From: an uncultured Gammaproteobacteria bacterium
Lineage (GTDB): Bacteria; Pseudomonadota; Gammaproteobacteria; GCA-001735895
DNA: 7,724 nt
NCBI GenBank assembly: GCA_945787265.1
Contig: CALZHS010000067.1
Span: forward strand, 1 to 7,724
Reading direction: 5' to 3'
The notes below the pieces were generated by a model. It was not told where the DNA came from, ran no database searches, and saw only the letters and a list, made by a program, of their open reading frames with translations. Positions within the stretch are counted from its first letter, which is position 1, and the number at the start of each line of letters is the position of its first letter. The position numbers were made by a program, and so were the translations under genes. Below, piece after piece: positions 6,651-7,724 of this stretch.

Positions 6651-7724
6651 ATGATAGATAACCCGTTTTGCAGCGATGATTTCAAGGCGCAGCCCTACTG
6701 GTGGGATCAAACCCCGAGGCCTGTGTTGGAAACGGAGACCTTGCCCGAAATAACCGATGTGCTGGTGATCGGTTCTGGCTATACCGGGCTGCATTGTGCA
6801 CTGCAAACCGCGACTGGCGGAAGGCAGACCACGGTGATCGATGCGGAAGCGGCAGGATGGGGCTGCAGCACGCGCAACGGCGGCCAGATCAGCGGTGAAA
6901 TAAAACCCGATTTTAACGAGTTGCGCAATCGGTACGGTGACGACCGTGCCCATGCGCTGATAAAAGAAGCCCGCGATGCGCTCGAATGGCTCGGCGATTT
7001 TGTATCGCAGCAGGATATCGAATGTGACTACCGGCGCTGCGGGCGTTTCCTCGCCGCGCATAGCCCGCGCCAGTTCAAGAAACTGGTGGACCGTGCGCAA
7101 AACCAGCCTCGTGGTCTCGAACAGAATCTGCAGATAGTTTCGGCACAGGACCAGACCAGCGAAATCGATAGCCCCTGTTATCATGGTGGCCTGGTCATAG
7201 AACGGCACTGTTCACTCGATCCGGCCAGGTACCATGCGGGCCTGTTGCGCAAGGTCCTGCAAAGCGGGGCGCAGGTGCTTGATTACTGCCGGGCAACTTC
7301 GGTTGAGCCCGCTGCCGATGGCTTCAGGGTCACTACCAGCCGCGGGACGATTCAGACCCGGGAACTGGTGATCGCAACCAACGGCTATACCGGCACGGTT
7401 TCGCCCTGGCAGCGTCGACGAATTATTCCAATTGGCAGCTACATGCTCGCGACCGAGCCGATGGATCCGGTGCGACTCGAGCAATTGATGCCGCGGCAGC
7501 GGGTGTTTAGCGACACCCGCAAGATCGTGGTTTATTTTCGGCAGTCCCCGGATGGTCGCAGCCTGCTGTTTGGCGGCAGGGTTTCGGTGTTCGAATCCGA
7601 CCCGGTCAAGAGTCTACCGGCACTGCGACAGGAAATGCTGCGCATCTTTCCACAGCTTGCGGATGCCAGGATCAGCCATACCTGGATGGGTTTCGTCGGT
7701 TACACCTTCGACACCCTGCCGCAT
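6651..7724 (+). CDS. FAD-dependent amine oxidoreductase, DadA/PuuB-like (3' end beyond window)
   Basis: This is a DAO-fold flavoprotein of the group holding gamma-glutamylputrescine oxidase and other amine or D-amino-acid oxidoreductases; it would oxidise a C-N bond using FAD. The frame is open from ATG 6651 to the last base (358 codons) with no stop, and about 70-80 more residues are expected by family length. Seen: N-terminal PYWWDQTPRP (19-28), typical of the group; FAD motif VLVIGSGYTG at 37-46; the acidic strand end VIDAE (62-66); the STRNGGQ motif at 73-79, which contacts the flavin in this family; a conserved LVIATNGYTG block mid-protein; and GFVGYTFDTLPH at the window end. The ATG has no good Shine-Dalgarno (only GGA 3 bases upstream), but a start near here is required by the conserved N-terminus. 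It lies divergent from the response regulator. The exact substrate cannot be assigned. Confidence 0.85.
   Translation, partial: MIDNPFCSDDFKAQPYWWDQTPRPVLETETLPEITDVLVIGSGYTGLHCALQTATGGRQTTVIDAEAAGWGCSTRNGGQISGEIKPDFNELRNRYGDDRAHALIKEARDALEWLGDFVSQQDIECDYRRCGRFLAAHSPRQFKKLVDRAQNQPRGLEQNLQIVSAQDQTSEIDSPCYHGGLVIERHCSLDPARYHAGLLRKVLQSGAQVLDYCRATSVEPAADGFRVTTSRGTIQTRELVIATNGYTGTVSPWQRRRIIPIGSYMLATEPMDPVRLEQLMPRQRVFSDTRKIVVYFRQSPDGRSLLFGGRVSVFESDPVKSLPALRQEMLRIFPQLADARISHTWMGFVGYTFDTLPH

Noticed and set aside
6648..7208. Antisense reading frame (186 codons) at the start of the amine oxidoreductase
   Set aside because: The plus strand here encodes the GSGYTG and STRNGGQ flavin motifs in one uninterrupted frame, so the antisense frame is a shadow.

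Overview
The window looks like a stretch of chromosome from a marine or other saline-habitat proteobacterium, most likely a gammaproteobacterium (inference). The reasons are a DMSP lyase of the DddP type, several oxidoreductases of the kind that degrade methylated osmolytes and amines, a moderately GC-rich coding bias, and an intergenic GTCATTCC...GGAAT...GATGAC hairpin of a kind often dispersed in gammaproteobacterial genomes. No phage, transposase, CRISPR, tRNA or rRNA gene is visible.

Layout: (1) 16-2436 (+) encodes an 806-residue FAD oxidoreductase fused to a GcvT-type tetrahydrofolate-binding aminomethyltransferase, of the dimethylglycine/sarcosine dehydrogenase family. (2) Two bases later, 2439-3770 (+) encodes a 443-residue M24-fold protein that I recognise as DddP, the metal-dependent DMSP lyase; its metal ligands and catalytic Asp can all be placed. 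(3) A 215-bp gap (3771-3985) holds three dyad structures in a row, one of them the probable dispersed repeat. (4) 3986-5521 (+) encodes a 511-residue cytoplasmic alkaline-phosphatase/sulfatase-superfamily hydrolase, closest to the phosphonate monoester hydrolases, with a complete formylglycine motif. (5) Converging on it with a 12-bp overlap, 5510-6418 (-) encodes a 302-residue response regulator whose output is an RsbW-like ATPase rather than a DNA-binding domain. (6) A 232-bp divergent intergenic region carries a perfect 7-3-7 palindrome. (7) 6651 to the window end (+) is the first 358 codons of a DadA/PuuB-like FAD amine oxidoreductase, cut off by the window edge.

How the genes may work together: the first two genes are almost certainly one translationally coupled unit. 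DddP would cleave dimethylsulfoniopropionate to dimethyl sulfide and acrylate. The FAD-GcvT protein would oxidatively demethylate an N-methylated compound (dimethylglycine or sarcosine by family, not proven) and pass the one-carbon unit to tetrahydrofolate. Together with the amine oxidase and the hydrolase, the window resembles an osmolyte/organic-nutrient scavenging region. The most noteworthy points are the coupling of dddP to a folate-linked demethylase, the regulator with a kinase-like output but no partner in view, and the structured gap after dddP.
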